From Desulfonauticus submarinus (lineage in GTDB: Bacteria; Desulfobacterota; Desulfovibrionia; Desulfovibrionales; Desulfonatronovibrionaceae), in contig NZ_FNIN01000004.1 of assembly GCF_900104045.1 (NCBI RefSeq), positions 59,250 to 123,249 on the forward strand: DNA of 64,000 nt. The letters are read 5' to 3'. The position numbers and the translations under genes were made by a program. Each line of letters begins with the position of its first letter. The first letter of the stretch is position 1. Shown here one piece after another: positions 18,241-26,094 of this stretch. The notes beneath the pieces were generated by a model. That model saw only the letters and a program-made list of their open reading frames with translations. It searched no databases and was not told where the DNA came from.

Positions 18241-19131
18241 ATGATAATTACATGCCCAAAGTGTGAATTTAGTAGAGATGTGCCAGATGAAAAAATTCCT
18301 AAAACAGCCACTAGGGCTACTTGTCCTAAATGTGGGTATAAGTTTGAATTTAGAAAATTAGATAAGTTAGAAAATAAAGTAGAGATAAGAGAGGAAATAA
18401 AAAGAGATGTTTCCAAGGAAGAAAAAGAAAATATATGGGAACAATTAGAAGATTTAGGAGCTAAAGCTGAAGCACAAAAAAAGGATGATAAACAAAAAGA
18501 TTCTTCTTCAACAAAGCATAAAGAAGTACAATCGGATAGTATTCCTTGGGAAAATTTAGATAAATACGGTTTTTTCCCTGGATTCTTCTTGACCTTAAAA
18601 AAAGTCATGTTTTCACCTGTAGATTTTTTTTCCAATATGAAATTTAAAGGATATGGTAAACCATTAGTCTTTTATTTGTTGTTAGCTGAAATTCAAGCAG
18701 TGTTTGTTTTTTTGTGGCAGATGATGTTAGGTAGTGCTATAATTCAACAACAAGAAGAAGCTTTAGTAGGGATGTTAGGATACTCAACTTTTGGTTCTCT
18801 TTTTATATTAATTTTTTACCCTATTATTTTATCACTCTTTTTATTTGTAGGGGCGGGTATTAATCACTTTCTTTTACTTATTTTTAGAGCAGGGAACAGT
18901 GGTTTTGAAGGGACCTATCGAGCAATCGCCTATGCTAGTGCCCCTATGATTTTGAGTATAATTCCTGTGATTGGGCAATTTATAGGTGGAATATGGACTT
19001 TTGTCGTAACTTTTATGGCATATAAGCATGTGCATAAAACAACTTATGGCCGTGTTTTTATGGCTTTAGTGGTAACACCTATTGTCTTGGTTTTGGGAGT
19101 AATTTTCTTTTTAAATCAGATGAAATTTTAG
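18241..19131 (+). CDS. Zinc-ribbon (MJ0042-type) YIP1-domain membrane protein
   Basis: About 296 residues. The N-terminus is a short zinc ribbon with CPKC (5-8) and CPKC (28-31), as in the MJ0042 family. A charged, low-complexity linker rich in Lys and Glu (about 40-105) follows, then a YIP1-type membrane domain with about five helices. A TTG at 18235 could also start translation, but ATG 18241 is better placed after AAGGGGG. Zinc-ribbon/YIP1 fusions are common in Deltaproteobacteria and have no assigned function. The small helical gene follows after only 3 bases, so they are likely co-transcribed. Confidence 0.8.
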   Translation: MIITCPKCEFSRDVPDEKIPKTATRATCPKCGYKFEFRKLDKLENKVEIREEIKRDVSKEEKENIWEQLEDLGAKAEAQKKDDKQKDSSSTKHKEVQSDSIPWENLDKYGFFPGFFLTLKKVMFSPVDFFSNMKFKGYGKPLVFYLLLAEIQAVFVFLWQMMLGSAIIQQQEEALVGMLGYSTFGSLFILIFYPIILSLFLFVGAGINHFLLLIFRAGNSGFEGTYRAIAYASAPMILSIIPVIGQFIGGIWTFVVTFMAYKHVHKTTYGRVFMALVVTPIVLVLGVIFFLNQMKF

Positions 19132-19134
19132 CTT

Positions 19135-19470
19135 ATGTTTGGAAAATTAAGATTGTTTTTTGAGAAGATTTATAAATCCTATAGATTGAGAAAGGAATTA
19201 AAACCTTTTTATTTTTTACAGGAGACAGAGGAGATTTTATATCTGGCTAAATTGGCAGAAAGATTATTAGGAGAAGATAAGAAATTTAAGTCAAGGTTAG
19301 ATAAAATTAAACAAGAGATGTTAAGACTGCAAGATCTTACAAAAGAATCTGCATTTAATAAAGTTCCTTTAAAAACTAAATTAGAATTGAAAAAAAGTTT
19401 AGAGGTTTCCAAAAAACAGCTAGAAGAAACGCTGGGATTTGCAAGACCTCATACTAAAATTATCCAATAA
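19135..19470 (+). CDS. Small helical protein, unknown function
   Basis: A 111-residue basic protein predicted to be almost wholly alpha-helical, with heptad-like Leu/Lys/Glu patterning (for example RLDKIKQEMLRLQDLTKE). It has no signal peptide, Cys pair or recognised domain. It sits tightly between the zinc-ribbon/YIP1 gene (3 bases) and the ahbC gene (12 bases), so it is probably expressed with them. It might be a coiled-coil partner of one of these proteins; that is inference. Confidence 0.65.
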   Translation: MFGKLRLFFEKIYKSYRLRKELKPFYFLQETEEILYLAKLAERLLGEDKKFKSRLDKIKQEMLRLQDLTKESAFNKVPLKTKLELKKSLEVSKKQLEETLGFARPHTKIIQ

Positions 19471-19482
19471 AAGAGGTTTTTT

Positions 19483-20667
19483 ATGATAGGTATTTCTAAA
19501 CTTTATTGTGACAATATTGAACCATCTGATGCTCTACGTTATGGTAGGTGTTCGGGAAAGTTGCCTTCTCATTTGCTTCAATTTTCCAAAGATAAGAAGC
19601 CTGTAATTGTTTGGAATATGACAAGGCGATGCAATTTGAAATGCGTGCATTGCTACGCTCAGGCAGTAGATGAATTTGGGAAAGATGAAATTAGTACTTC
19701 TCAGGCAAAGGAAATGATAGATGATTTGGCGCAATATGGAGCTCCAGTAATGCTTTTTTCTGGTGGAGAGCCTTTAGTTAGGGAAGATTTAACAGAATTG
19801 GCTAAGTATGCAGTTGAAAAAGGAATGCGTGCAGTCATTTCTACTAATGGAACACTTATTACTAAAGAAAAGGCAAAAGAATTAAAAGATGTGGGATTAT
19901 CTTATGTGGGGATTTCTCTTGATGGAGGAGAAGAGGTTCATGATAAGTTTAGAGGAGTGCCTGGAGCCTATAGAAAGGCACTTAAAGGTGTAGAAAATTG
20001 TCAGGCTGAAGGATTAAAAGTTGGACTTCGTTTTACTATTAATCGACGGAACGCATCAGAAGTGCCTAAAATATTTCAAATTTTAGAAGATTTAGAAGTT
20101 CCTAGAGTTTGTTTTTATCATTTGGTTTATTCTGGACGAGGATCAGAATTGATAAAAGAAGACTTAAATCATGTTGAAACACGAGAAATGGTAGATTTGA
20201 TTATGGATTTGACTAAAAAATTGTTTGAAAAAGGTTTAAAAAAAGAAGTTCTTACTGTGGATAACCATGCAGATGGTCCATATGTTTATTTGCGCTTATT
20301 AAGAGAAAACCCTAAGAGAGCAGAGGAAGTTTTTGAACTCTTACAGTTTAATGAAGGTAATAATTCAGGAAGAGGAATTGGTTGCATCTCTTGGGATGGG
20401 AGTGTGCATGCAGATCAATTTTGGCGCAATCATACTTTTGGCAATGTGCTTGAACGTCCTTTCTCTCAGATTTGGGACGATCCTAATATAGAGCTTTTGG
20501 CTAAGTTAAAAGATAAAAAGAAATATGTAAAAGGGCGTTGCTCAAAATGTAAATATCTTAATATTTGCGCAGGGAATTTTAGGGCAAGAGCAGAGGCATA
20601 TTATGGAGATATTTGGGCTCCAGATCCTGCTTGTTATCTTACAGATGAAGAAATAGGGGCAAAGTGA
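19483..20667 (+). CDS. ahbC: Radical SAM heme-biosynthesis enzyme (AhbC-type, 12,18-didecarboxysiroheme deacetylase)
   Basis: A 394-residue radical SAM protein. The cluster motif CNLKCVHCYA lies at residues 50-57, with a SAM-binding GGEPL segment. A C-terminal Cys-rich SPASM-like region (CSKCKYLNIC, plus GIGCISWDG and DPACYL) could hold a second cluster. The N-terminus MIGISKLYC and the WDG-VHADQFWR-FGNV block match the Ahb proteins of sulfate reducers and methanogens, which convert siroheme to heme. The assignment to AhbC (removal of acetate side chains) rather than AhbD (heme synthase) is from memory of the family and should be taken as likely, not certain. GAGG lies upstream of ATG 19483. 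Confidence 0.82.
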   Translation: MIGISKLYCDNIEPSDALRYGRCSGKLPSHLLQFSKDKKPVIVWNMTRRCNLKCVHCYAQAVDEFGKDEISTSQAKEMIDDLAQYGAPVMLFSGGEPLVREDLTELAKYAVEKGMRAVISTNGTLITKEKAKELKDVGLSYVGISLDGGEEVHDKFRGVPGAYRKALKGVENCQAEGLKVGLRFTINRRNASEVPKIFQILEDLEVPRVCFYHLVYSGRGSELIKEDLNHVETREMVDLIMDLTKKLFEKGLKKEVLTVDNHADGPYVYLRLLRENPKRAEEVFELLQFNEGNNSGRGIGCISWDGSVHADQFWRNHTFGNVLERPFSQIWDDPNIELLAKLKDKKKYVKGRCSKCKYLNICAGNFRARAEAYYGDIWAPDPACYLTDEEIGAK

Positions 20668-20717
20668 TTTTTATATTTACTTAAATTTTTGGGATTTTAT
20701 TTTTGGTATTTGTTGTT

Positions 20718-20793
20718 TGGAGCCGGGAATGGGACTTGAACCCACGGCCTGCTGATTACGAATCAGCTGCTCTACCAACTGAGCTATCCCGGC
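20718..20793 (-). tRNA. tRNA-Thr (anticodon CGT)
   Basis: On the minus strand a 76-nt cloverleaf can be drawn. The acceptor stem is GCCGGGA/TCCCGGC, with D arm GCTCAGTTGGTAGAGC, anticodon stem GCTGA/TCAGC with loop TTCGTAA (anticodon CGT, reads ACG), T arm GTGGG-TTCAAGT-CCCAT, discriminator T and an encoded CCA end (20718-20720). Confidence 0.97.
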
Positions 20794-20871
20794 TTACGTA
20801 GCTTTAAAAAATATAGAAAAGTAGCTGAATTGTAAAGAATGAGCTAAATTTGTTTTATTTTTTAAACTAAC

Positions 20872-20938
20872 AAACAAAATTTATCTATGTTGTTAAGGCG
20901 TTTGGCTGGAGAGGCTTGGATTAGATAAATTTTTGTTT
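20872..20938. repeat. Imperfect 16-nt inverted repeat in the tRNA-rnr gap
   Basis: AAACAAAATTTATCTA (20872-20887) and its near-complement TAGATAAATTTTTGTTT (20922-20938, one extra T) flank a 34-nt loop that is GC-richer than its surroundings. It lies between tRNA-Thr and the 3' end of rnr. It could be the rnr terminator region, a processing signal or a small RNA. Otherwise I see nothing in 20794-21008. Confidence 0.4.
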
Positions 20939-21008
20939 TAAATTAAGAGTGCAGTGTTAGAATTTTTATCTGTTTTTAATTAAGCAGCTTTTAGTTTCAT
21001 AAAAGGGA

Positions 21009-23105
21009 CTAACAAATAGTAAAATCTAGTTGAAGAGTTTCTAAACTTGCTTTTTCTAATCGCACTTTTACTTTTTGTCCAAGAGTATATCTTTTTCCTG
21101 TTCGTTTTCCTAACAGTTCTTGGCGTTCTGGCAAAAAGGTATAATAGTCATCTGTAAGAGAAGAAAAACGCACAAGGCCTTCTGCCATTATTTCTTCTAG
21201 TTCTACCCAAAAGCCAAAATCGCATAAAGAGGAAATAACTCCTGTAAATTCTTCTCCCACTTTATTTTTTAAGGCCAACACAGAAGCTCTCTTTAAAATT
21301 TCTCGTTCTGCTTCCATTGCCTTACGTTCTAGTAAACTTAATTTTTCGCCAAGTTTCTTTAATTTATTTATTTTCTTTTTGCGAGGATATTCGTTTTGGA
21401 GAGCTTTTTTTAGTGCTCTGTGGACAACTAAATCTGCGTATCTTCTAATTGGAGATGTAAAATGGCAATAAGACATAGAGGCCAGTCCAAAATGTCCCTC
21501 ATTTATTGGACTGTATTTTGCCTGCATCATGGAACGTAAGAGCAATCTATTGACTAGGAAGGCTAGGTTGGTGTTTTGGGCTTGTTTTAATAATGTTTGT
21601 AGGTCTTTTGGGGATGTATCTTTAGGTATTTTTGTAGCTAACTTAGTACTTTTAAGCAGTTTAAATAAATTTTCTAATTTTTCTTCTTTTGGTGCAGGAT
21701 GTACTCTATATAAAAAAGGCATTGCTTTTTCTTCTAAAAATTCTGCCACAGCTTCGTTGGCAGCAATCATAAATTCTTCGATGACTTGATGAGAAAAGTA
21801 GCGCAACCTAGGTTTGATCTCTAAGATGTCTTCCTGAAAATTAAATAAGATTTCTGGCTCTGGTAAATCAAAGTCTATGCTACCTCTTGCAGATCGATTT
21901 TGGTTTAAAATTTTGGCAAGATCATAAGCAGTCTGTAACATTGGTAAAATAGGTTTGATGCTTTTTTGTTCTTCTGGGTCTTGTTTTTCTATTGCAAGAT
22001 GAACTTGGGAGTAGGTGAGTCTAAATTTGCTTTGGATTACGGCTGGATAAAATTTTTCTTTTATGCGTTTGCCAGAAGTAGAAAATTTCATTTCTGCCAC
22101 TATAACTAACCTATTTACATTGGGGTTTAAGCTACACAGTCCGTTTGATAATTCTTTGGGAAACATTGGTTCTACTGAGAGAGGAAAATAGTAAGAATTA
22201 CCTCTTTCCAGTGCTTGTTTATCTAAAGATGAACCAAAATCTACATAATGAGACACATCTGCAATAGCAACATATAGTATATATCCATTATCTTTTTTTT
22301 CTATATAAATTGCATCGTCAAAATCTTTTGCTTTGGCGCCATCAATGGTTACAAAGGAGAGATGGGTTAAATTTTTTCTATTTTTGAAGTCCTTATCAGT
22401 TGGGTGCATAGGTAAGTTTGCAGCTTCTTCAAGAACTTTTTGAGGGAACTTAGTAGGTATTTGATGATTGATTTTAACTAATTTTTCTTGAACTTCTAAG
22501 CTGTTTTCTGTCCCAAGAATTTCTATTAACTCTCCGTGCCAAAGAAATGGTTCTAATTTGTGGGTTGGTTTTAAATTAATGAGAGTTTGTGGTTTTAGAT
22601 CTATTTCGCTTTCTACTAAAATACAAAATTTTAATCTTAAATCTGTTGGCTGAATTAAAAAGGTATTTTTACCAACTTTTCGTTTTACTCTACCTACAAG
22701 CTGCTTTAATTCTTTTTTTAGCACACGAACAATTCTACCTTCAGGGTTTTTCCCCCTGCTTTTAGGTAGAATTGCGACTAAAACTGTATCTCCATGCCAG
22801 GCATCTTCAAAATTTTCTGGCAAGACAAAAATATCTTTGCGTCTTTTATCTTCTGGCAGAACAAAGCCAATGCCAGATTTTTGTACTTCTAAAATACCTT
22901 TAACTACAGGTAACTTATTGACCAAACAAAAAGCCTTGCCTGTGGCTATAATTTTGCCTGCTTGTTCTAATTCTTTTAAAATGTGCTTAATGCGTTTTTG
23001 AATACTTTTTTTCTTACCAAAAAGAGAGTATATTTCTTTTGGGGTTAAAGGCTTATCTGCATGTTTAAATATCTTTAAAATATCTTGATGTTTTATTTTT
23101 TTCAT
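21009..23105 (-). CDS. rnr: Ribonuclease R
   Basis: A 698-residue 3'-5' exoribonuclease of the RNB family that degrades structured RNA. From the N-terminus there is a winged-helix-like domain (about 1-65), cold-shock OB domains, the RNB catalytic domain with the metal-binding IDGAKAKDFDDAI segment, and a C-terminal S1 domain (about 615-695). It lacks the long basic tail of E. coli RNase R. AGGAGA precedes ATG 23105, so the 41-bp overlap with the upstream lpxK gene looks real. Confidence 0.95.
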   Translation of the reverse strand: MKKIKHQDILKIFKHADKPLTPKEIYSLFGKKKSIQKRIKHILKELEQAGKIIATGKAFCLVNKLPVVKGILEVQKSGIGFVLPEDKRRKDIFVLPENFEDAWHGDTVLVAILPKSRGKNPEGRIVRVLKKELKQLVGRVKRKVGKNTFLIQPTDLRLKFCILVESEIDLKPQTLINLKPTHKLEPFLWHGELIEILGTENSLEVQEKLVKINHQIPTKFPQKVLEEAANLPMHPTDKDFKNRKNLTHLSFVTIDGAKAKDFDDAIYIEKKDNGYILYVAIADVSHYVDFGSSLDKQALERGNSYYFPLSVEPMFPKELSNGLCSLNPNVNRLVIVAEMKFSTSGKRIKEKFYPAVIQSKFRLTYSQVHLAIEKQDPEEQKSIKPILPMLQTAYDLAKILNQNRSARGSIDFDLPEPEILFNFQEDILEIKPRLRYFSHQVIEEFMIAANEAVAEFLEEKAMPFLYRVHPAPKEEKLENLFKLLKSTKLATKIPKDTSPKDLQTLLKQAQNTNLAFLVNRLLLRSMMQAKYSPINEGHFGLASMSYCHFTSPIRRYADLVVHRALKKALQNEYPRKKKINKLKKLGEKLSLLERKAMEAEREILKRASVLALKNKVGEEFTGVISSLCDFGFWVELEEIMAEGLVRFSSLTDDYYTFLPERQELLGKRTGKRYTLGQKVKVRLEKASLETLQLDFTIC

Positions 23106-24108
23106 TTAATTTTTCTCCTATAATTTTCCAAAAAATATGTTTTTCTTTTTCTGTAGAAAAAGAAATTTTACTATGTAAAACCCAAAATTCTTGTTTTGGA
23201 TCAATGGCTTTTATTTTATCAATTTCTTTTTGTGTACAAACAAGAGAAGCATTGTGTCCACGGGCTGTATTTACTATGCGCTTTAAATCTTTTGATGTAA
23301 AGTTATAATGATCTGAAAATTTAAAATGTTTTTTCGGACCTGTTCCCAAAAATTTAGATAACGCCAATGTTATTTTCTGAGGATTAGCAAGAGAGGTAAT
23401 TAAAATATATTTTTGTAAGGTCCTTGTTTTTTTATGAGTAAGGGACGATTGTAAAAAAGAGGGTTTGTAGTCAAAAAAAAGAAAATTTTTTTTAAATGGA
23501 GCAAGCTTTTTTTCTATTAAAGGTAAAAGGGTATTTTTGTCTTGTCCTTGCAAGTTAATTAAGAATAAGTCTGCTCTATAAAGGGCATTTTTGCCTTCTC
23601 TCCACATGCCTGAGGGAATAACTTGATTCCAATAATAAAAATCCTTAGGACTAAAGATTACAATATCTAAATCTTTTTTTATCTTTATTTGTCCAAAACC
23701 ATCATCTAAAATAAATAAATCTGGCTTTAGTTGTTTTAAGGCATATTGAGCTGCTCTTAATCTGTTGGAATCAATAATAACTTTAGCTGGTGAATGCTTG
23801 GCTAGAAGCAAAGGCTCATCTCCACAGATCAAAGGCGACGCGTTTTTAGGAACCTTAAAAGGATAATATGGCGGTTTAGCCTTATAGCCACGGGTTAAAA
23901 TAACAGTTTTTAATTGTAAAGAATTGGCAAGATAAAGACAAAAAGGGGTTTTTCCTGTGCCCCCCATGGAAATGTTTCCTATTGAGAGCACAGGAATAGG
24001 AAAAGCTGTTTGTTTTCTTTTTAAAACGTATTCTCTAAGTTTTCCTAATAGAGCATAAAGCTCTCCACATGGTTTTAATAATTTTAACCACTTCAAATGG
24101 TTATCCAT
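23065..24108 (-). CDS. lpxK: Tetraacyldisaccharide 4'-kinase
   Basis: A 347-residue inner-membrane-associated kinase that phosphorylates the lipid A precursor at the 4' position. The Walker A loop is GGTGKTP (about residues 49-55) after the conserved PVLSIGNIS segment. The usual DDGFQH motif reads DDGFGQ here, so two of its residues differ. A conserved TRGYKAK segment follows the P-loop. Its 3' end overlaps rnr by 41 bp. With the lpxD-lpxA-lpxI cluster further on, it supports lipid A synthesis. Confidence 0.92.
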   Translation of the reverse strand: MDNHLKWLKLLKPCGELYALLGKLREYVLKRKQTAFPIPVLSIGNISMGGTGKTPFCLYLANSLQLKTVILTRGYKAKPPYYPFKVPKNASPLICGDEPLLLAKHSPAKVIIDSNRLRAAQYALKQLKPDLFILDDGFGQIKIKKDLDIVIFSPKDFYYWNQVIPSGMWREGKNALYRADLFLINLQGQDKNTLLPLIEKKLAPFKKNFLFFDYKPSFLQSSLTHKKTRTLQKYILITSLANPQKITLALSKFLGTGPKKHFKFSDHYNFTSKDLKRIVNTARGHNASLVCTQKEIDKIKAIDPKQEFWVLHSKISFSTEKEKHIFWKIIGEKLNEKNKTSRYFKDI

Positions 24109-24116
24109 TAAATAGA

Positions 24117-24824
24117 CTACTCTCTAGTTTGTCCAAAAAAGCGTAAAAGCATTAAAAATAAGTTAATAAAATCTAAATAAAGGGTAAGAGCACCTAAAAT
24201 GGTTCCTCTTCTTATAGCCAAACTGTCTTCATAGGGAGCACTAAGTCCCATTTCTTTTAATTTTTGGGTATCATAAGCTGTAAGACCAACAAAGACTAAA
24301 ACTCCAATACCGCTTATTACAAAGCTTAAACCAGAACTTTTTAAGAAGATATTTACAATAGAGGCAATAATAAGGCCAATGAGCCCCATAAAAAGAAAAC
24401 TTCCCCATGAAGTTAAGTCTTTTTTTGTAATAAGGCCATAAACGGACATTGCACCGAACATTCCTGCACAGATTAGGAATGTAGAGGCAATAGAGGACAT
24501 TGTATACACTAAAAAGATGGCTGAAAGAGTTAAGCCATTTAATCCTGAATAAAGCAAAAATAAACCTGTTGCCATTTGGGCAGACATTTTACTAATTCCT
24601 GCACTTATTCCTATTACCAATAAAATTTCTCCTATAAGTAGTCCCCACATAAGCATGGGATTGCCAAAAATAAGCTGCAACAGTTTTGGGCTTGAGGCGG
24701 TATAAAAAGCTACAATACCTGTAAGTCCCAAGCCAATTGCCATCCATTGATACACTCCTCGCATAAATGCGTTTAAAACTTCGGTTTTGGCTGGAGCCTG
24801 GGAATAAAATTGTCCATTAGACAT
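24117..24824 (-). CDS. Bax inhibitor-1/YccA family membrane protein
   Basis: A 235-residue protein with about seven hydrophobic segments. The family signature near the end is YDTQKLKEM, and the N-terminus VLNAFMRGVYQWMAIGLGLTG is typical of the BI-1/YccA family. Family members are implicated in calcium leak or in modulating membrane proteases such as FtsH; which applies here is unknown. The start has an excellent AAGGAGG 6 bases upstream. It begins a minus-strand run with lpxK and rnr. Confidence 0.92.
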   Translation of the reverse strand: MSNGQFYSQAPAKTEVLNAFMRGVYQWMAIGLGLTGIVAFYTASSPKLLQLIFGNPMLMWGLLIGEILLVIGISAGISKMSAQMATGLFLLYSGLNGLTLSAIFLVYTMSSIASTFLICAGMFGAMSVYGLITKKDLTSWGSFLFMGLIGLIIASIVNIFLKSSGLSFVISGIGVLVFVGLTAYDTQKLKEMGLSAPYEDSLAIRRGTILGALTLYLDFINLFLMLLRFFGQTRE

Positions 24825-25053
24825 TACTTTCCTCCTTAATCTATTTTTTAATATTTACTTATTAAGACCTTGAAATAAAAATAGCAAGGGGGAAATTGAG
24901 AGAAAAAATTAGAATATTTAAAGATTGGCAAGTCTTAAAATAAATAAAATAGATAAGTGTTAATAAAATTTTTGTGGGATTAAGAAAATAACCATTGCGA
25001 TTGCTAAGCTAAAGCAGTAAAATTTTCTATAACAAAAAATAAGGAGTGGTGCG

Positions 25054-26037
25054 GTGAAGGTTTGGCAAAAGATTACAGGACAGATTGGACCTTTTTTAGG
25101 CATGTTATTTTTGAGCGTAGAATTGTATTTTCGTTTCTTTAAGCATAAGAGTGTTTGTAGTACAAAAAGCTGCGCAATTGTTGGTGATTATGTTCGTATA
25201 GGCGAAACCAACTTAATTGTTTTAGGTTTGATTTTTTTTGCCTTGTTATGGATTTTTTTGTTTTTTTGGTTTCGCTATTTTAAAACTTGGTTAAAAAATA
25301 TTATTTTATTTCTTTTTGGGACAGCCTTGGCTGCTGATGGAGCTTTGATAGGGTTTCAGCTTTTTGGCTTAAAAACTCAGTGTCAACTTTGTTTTGCAGT
25401 TGCTGGGATTTTACTTTTTTCTGTGTTGGGATATGGAATTAGCCAAAAGAAAATTTTTCCTATAATTTTGGGGCTTAGTCTTTGGTTTGCTGGTCTTAGT
25501 TCTGGATATCTTTTACAATATCCTGAGTTACCACCTAGAATAACTAAATTGGAATTATTATCTTGGCCTAAGGAAAAAAAACGGGAATGGCCTAAATTTT
25601 ATCTATTTATTAGTTTACATTGCGGTCATTGTAGCCGATTACTTGCCAATTTAGCTGTAAATCCAGATATAGCTACTGTTAACTGGAAAATATTTATAGT
25701 GGATAGTGGAGAAAAAGATATGCGTAAAATAGCCTATATTTTAAACTCAAAAGATACTCCTAAAAATCCTTTTTTAGAGATTTTAAAATTAGAAGCAGAT
25801 AAGGTAAAAAAGGAAGATCTTAAACAACAGAAAGTAACTAAAAAGCTTGAAGAAAATATTTTAAAGATTCAATCGTTTTTAAGAGGACATAGGATTATGG
25901 GGGTTCCGCTTTTGGTTGCTGATGAAAATAGTGGCAAAAGAGTTTTTTTAGTGGGTAGAAAGCATATTTTGAATTATTTAAAGGAGAAAGGTTTTATTGA
26001 GAGGATTCTTTATATCCCTGGAGAAGAGATAGAATAG
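25054..26037 (+). CDS. VKOR-family oxidoreductase fused to a thioredoxin-like domain
   Basis: A 327-residue fusion. The N-terminal half has about five membrane helices with two cysteine pairs: C35/C40 in a loop and the quinone-proximal CQLC at C110-C113, as in vitamin K epoxide reductase homologues. The C-terminal half is a thioredoxin-like domain with HCGHC (C190, C193) and a cis-Pro-like GVPLLV segment. Bacterial VKORs oxidise DsbA-like partners using quinone, so this is probably a one-protein disulfide-forming system acting in the periplasm. It starts with GTG 25054 after AAGGAG. It is monocistronic and ends at a terminator shared with the convergent ppiD-like gene. Confidence 0.88.
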   Translation: MKVWQKITGQIGPFLGMLFLSVELYFRFFKHKSVCSTKSCAIVGDYVRIGETNLIVLGLIFFALLWIFLFFWFRYFKTWLKNIILFLFGTALAADGALIGFQLFGLKTQCQLCFAVAGILLFSVLGYGISQKKIFPIILGLSLWFAGLSSGYLLQYPELPPRITKLELLSWPKEKKREWPKFYLFISLHCGHCSRLLANLAVNPDIATVNWKIFIVDSGEKDMRKIAYILNSKDTPKNPFLEILKLEADKVKKEDLKQQKVTKKLEENILKIQSFLRGHRIMGVPLLVADENSGKRVFLVGRKHILNYLKEKGFIERILYIPGEEIE

Positions 26038-26067
26038 ATTGTAGGTTGATAATAAAATTTTGTTTTT

Positions 26068-26094
26068 AAAAGGGGCCTTAAGGCCCCTTTTTTT
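26068..26094. terminator. Terminator between VKOR fusion and ppiD-like gene
   Basis: AGGGGCCTTAAGGCCCCT (26071-26088) is a perfect palindrome followed by a T-run (26088-26094) and preceded by As. It should terminate the plus-strand gene and lies at the stop of the minus-strand gene. Confidence 0.88.

Noticed and set aside
18219..18635. 138-codon open frame antisense to the zinc-ribbon/YIP1 gene
   Set aside because: The plus-strand frame has zinc-ribbon motifs and membrane segments; the antisense frame has none.
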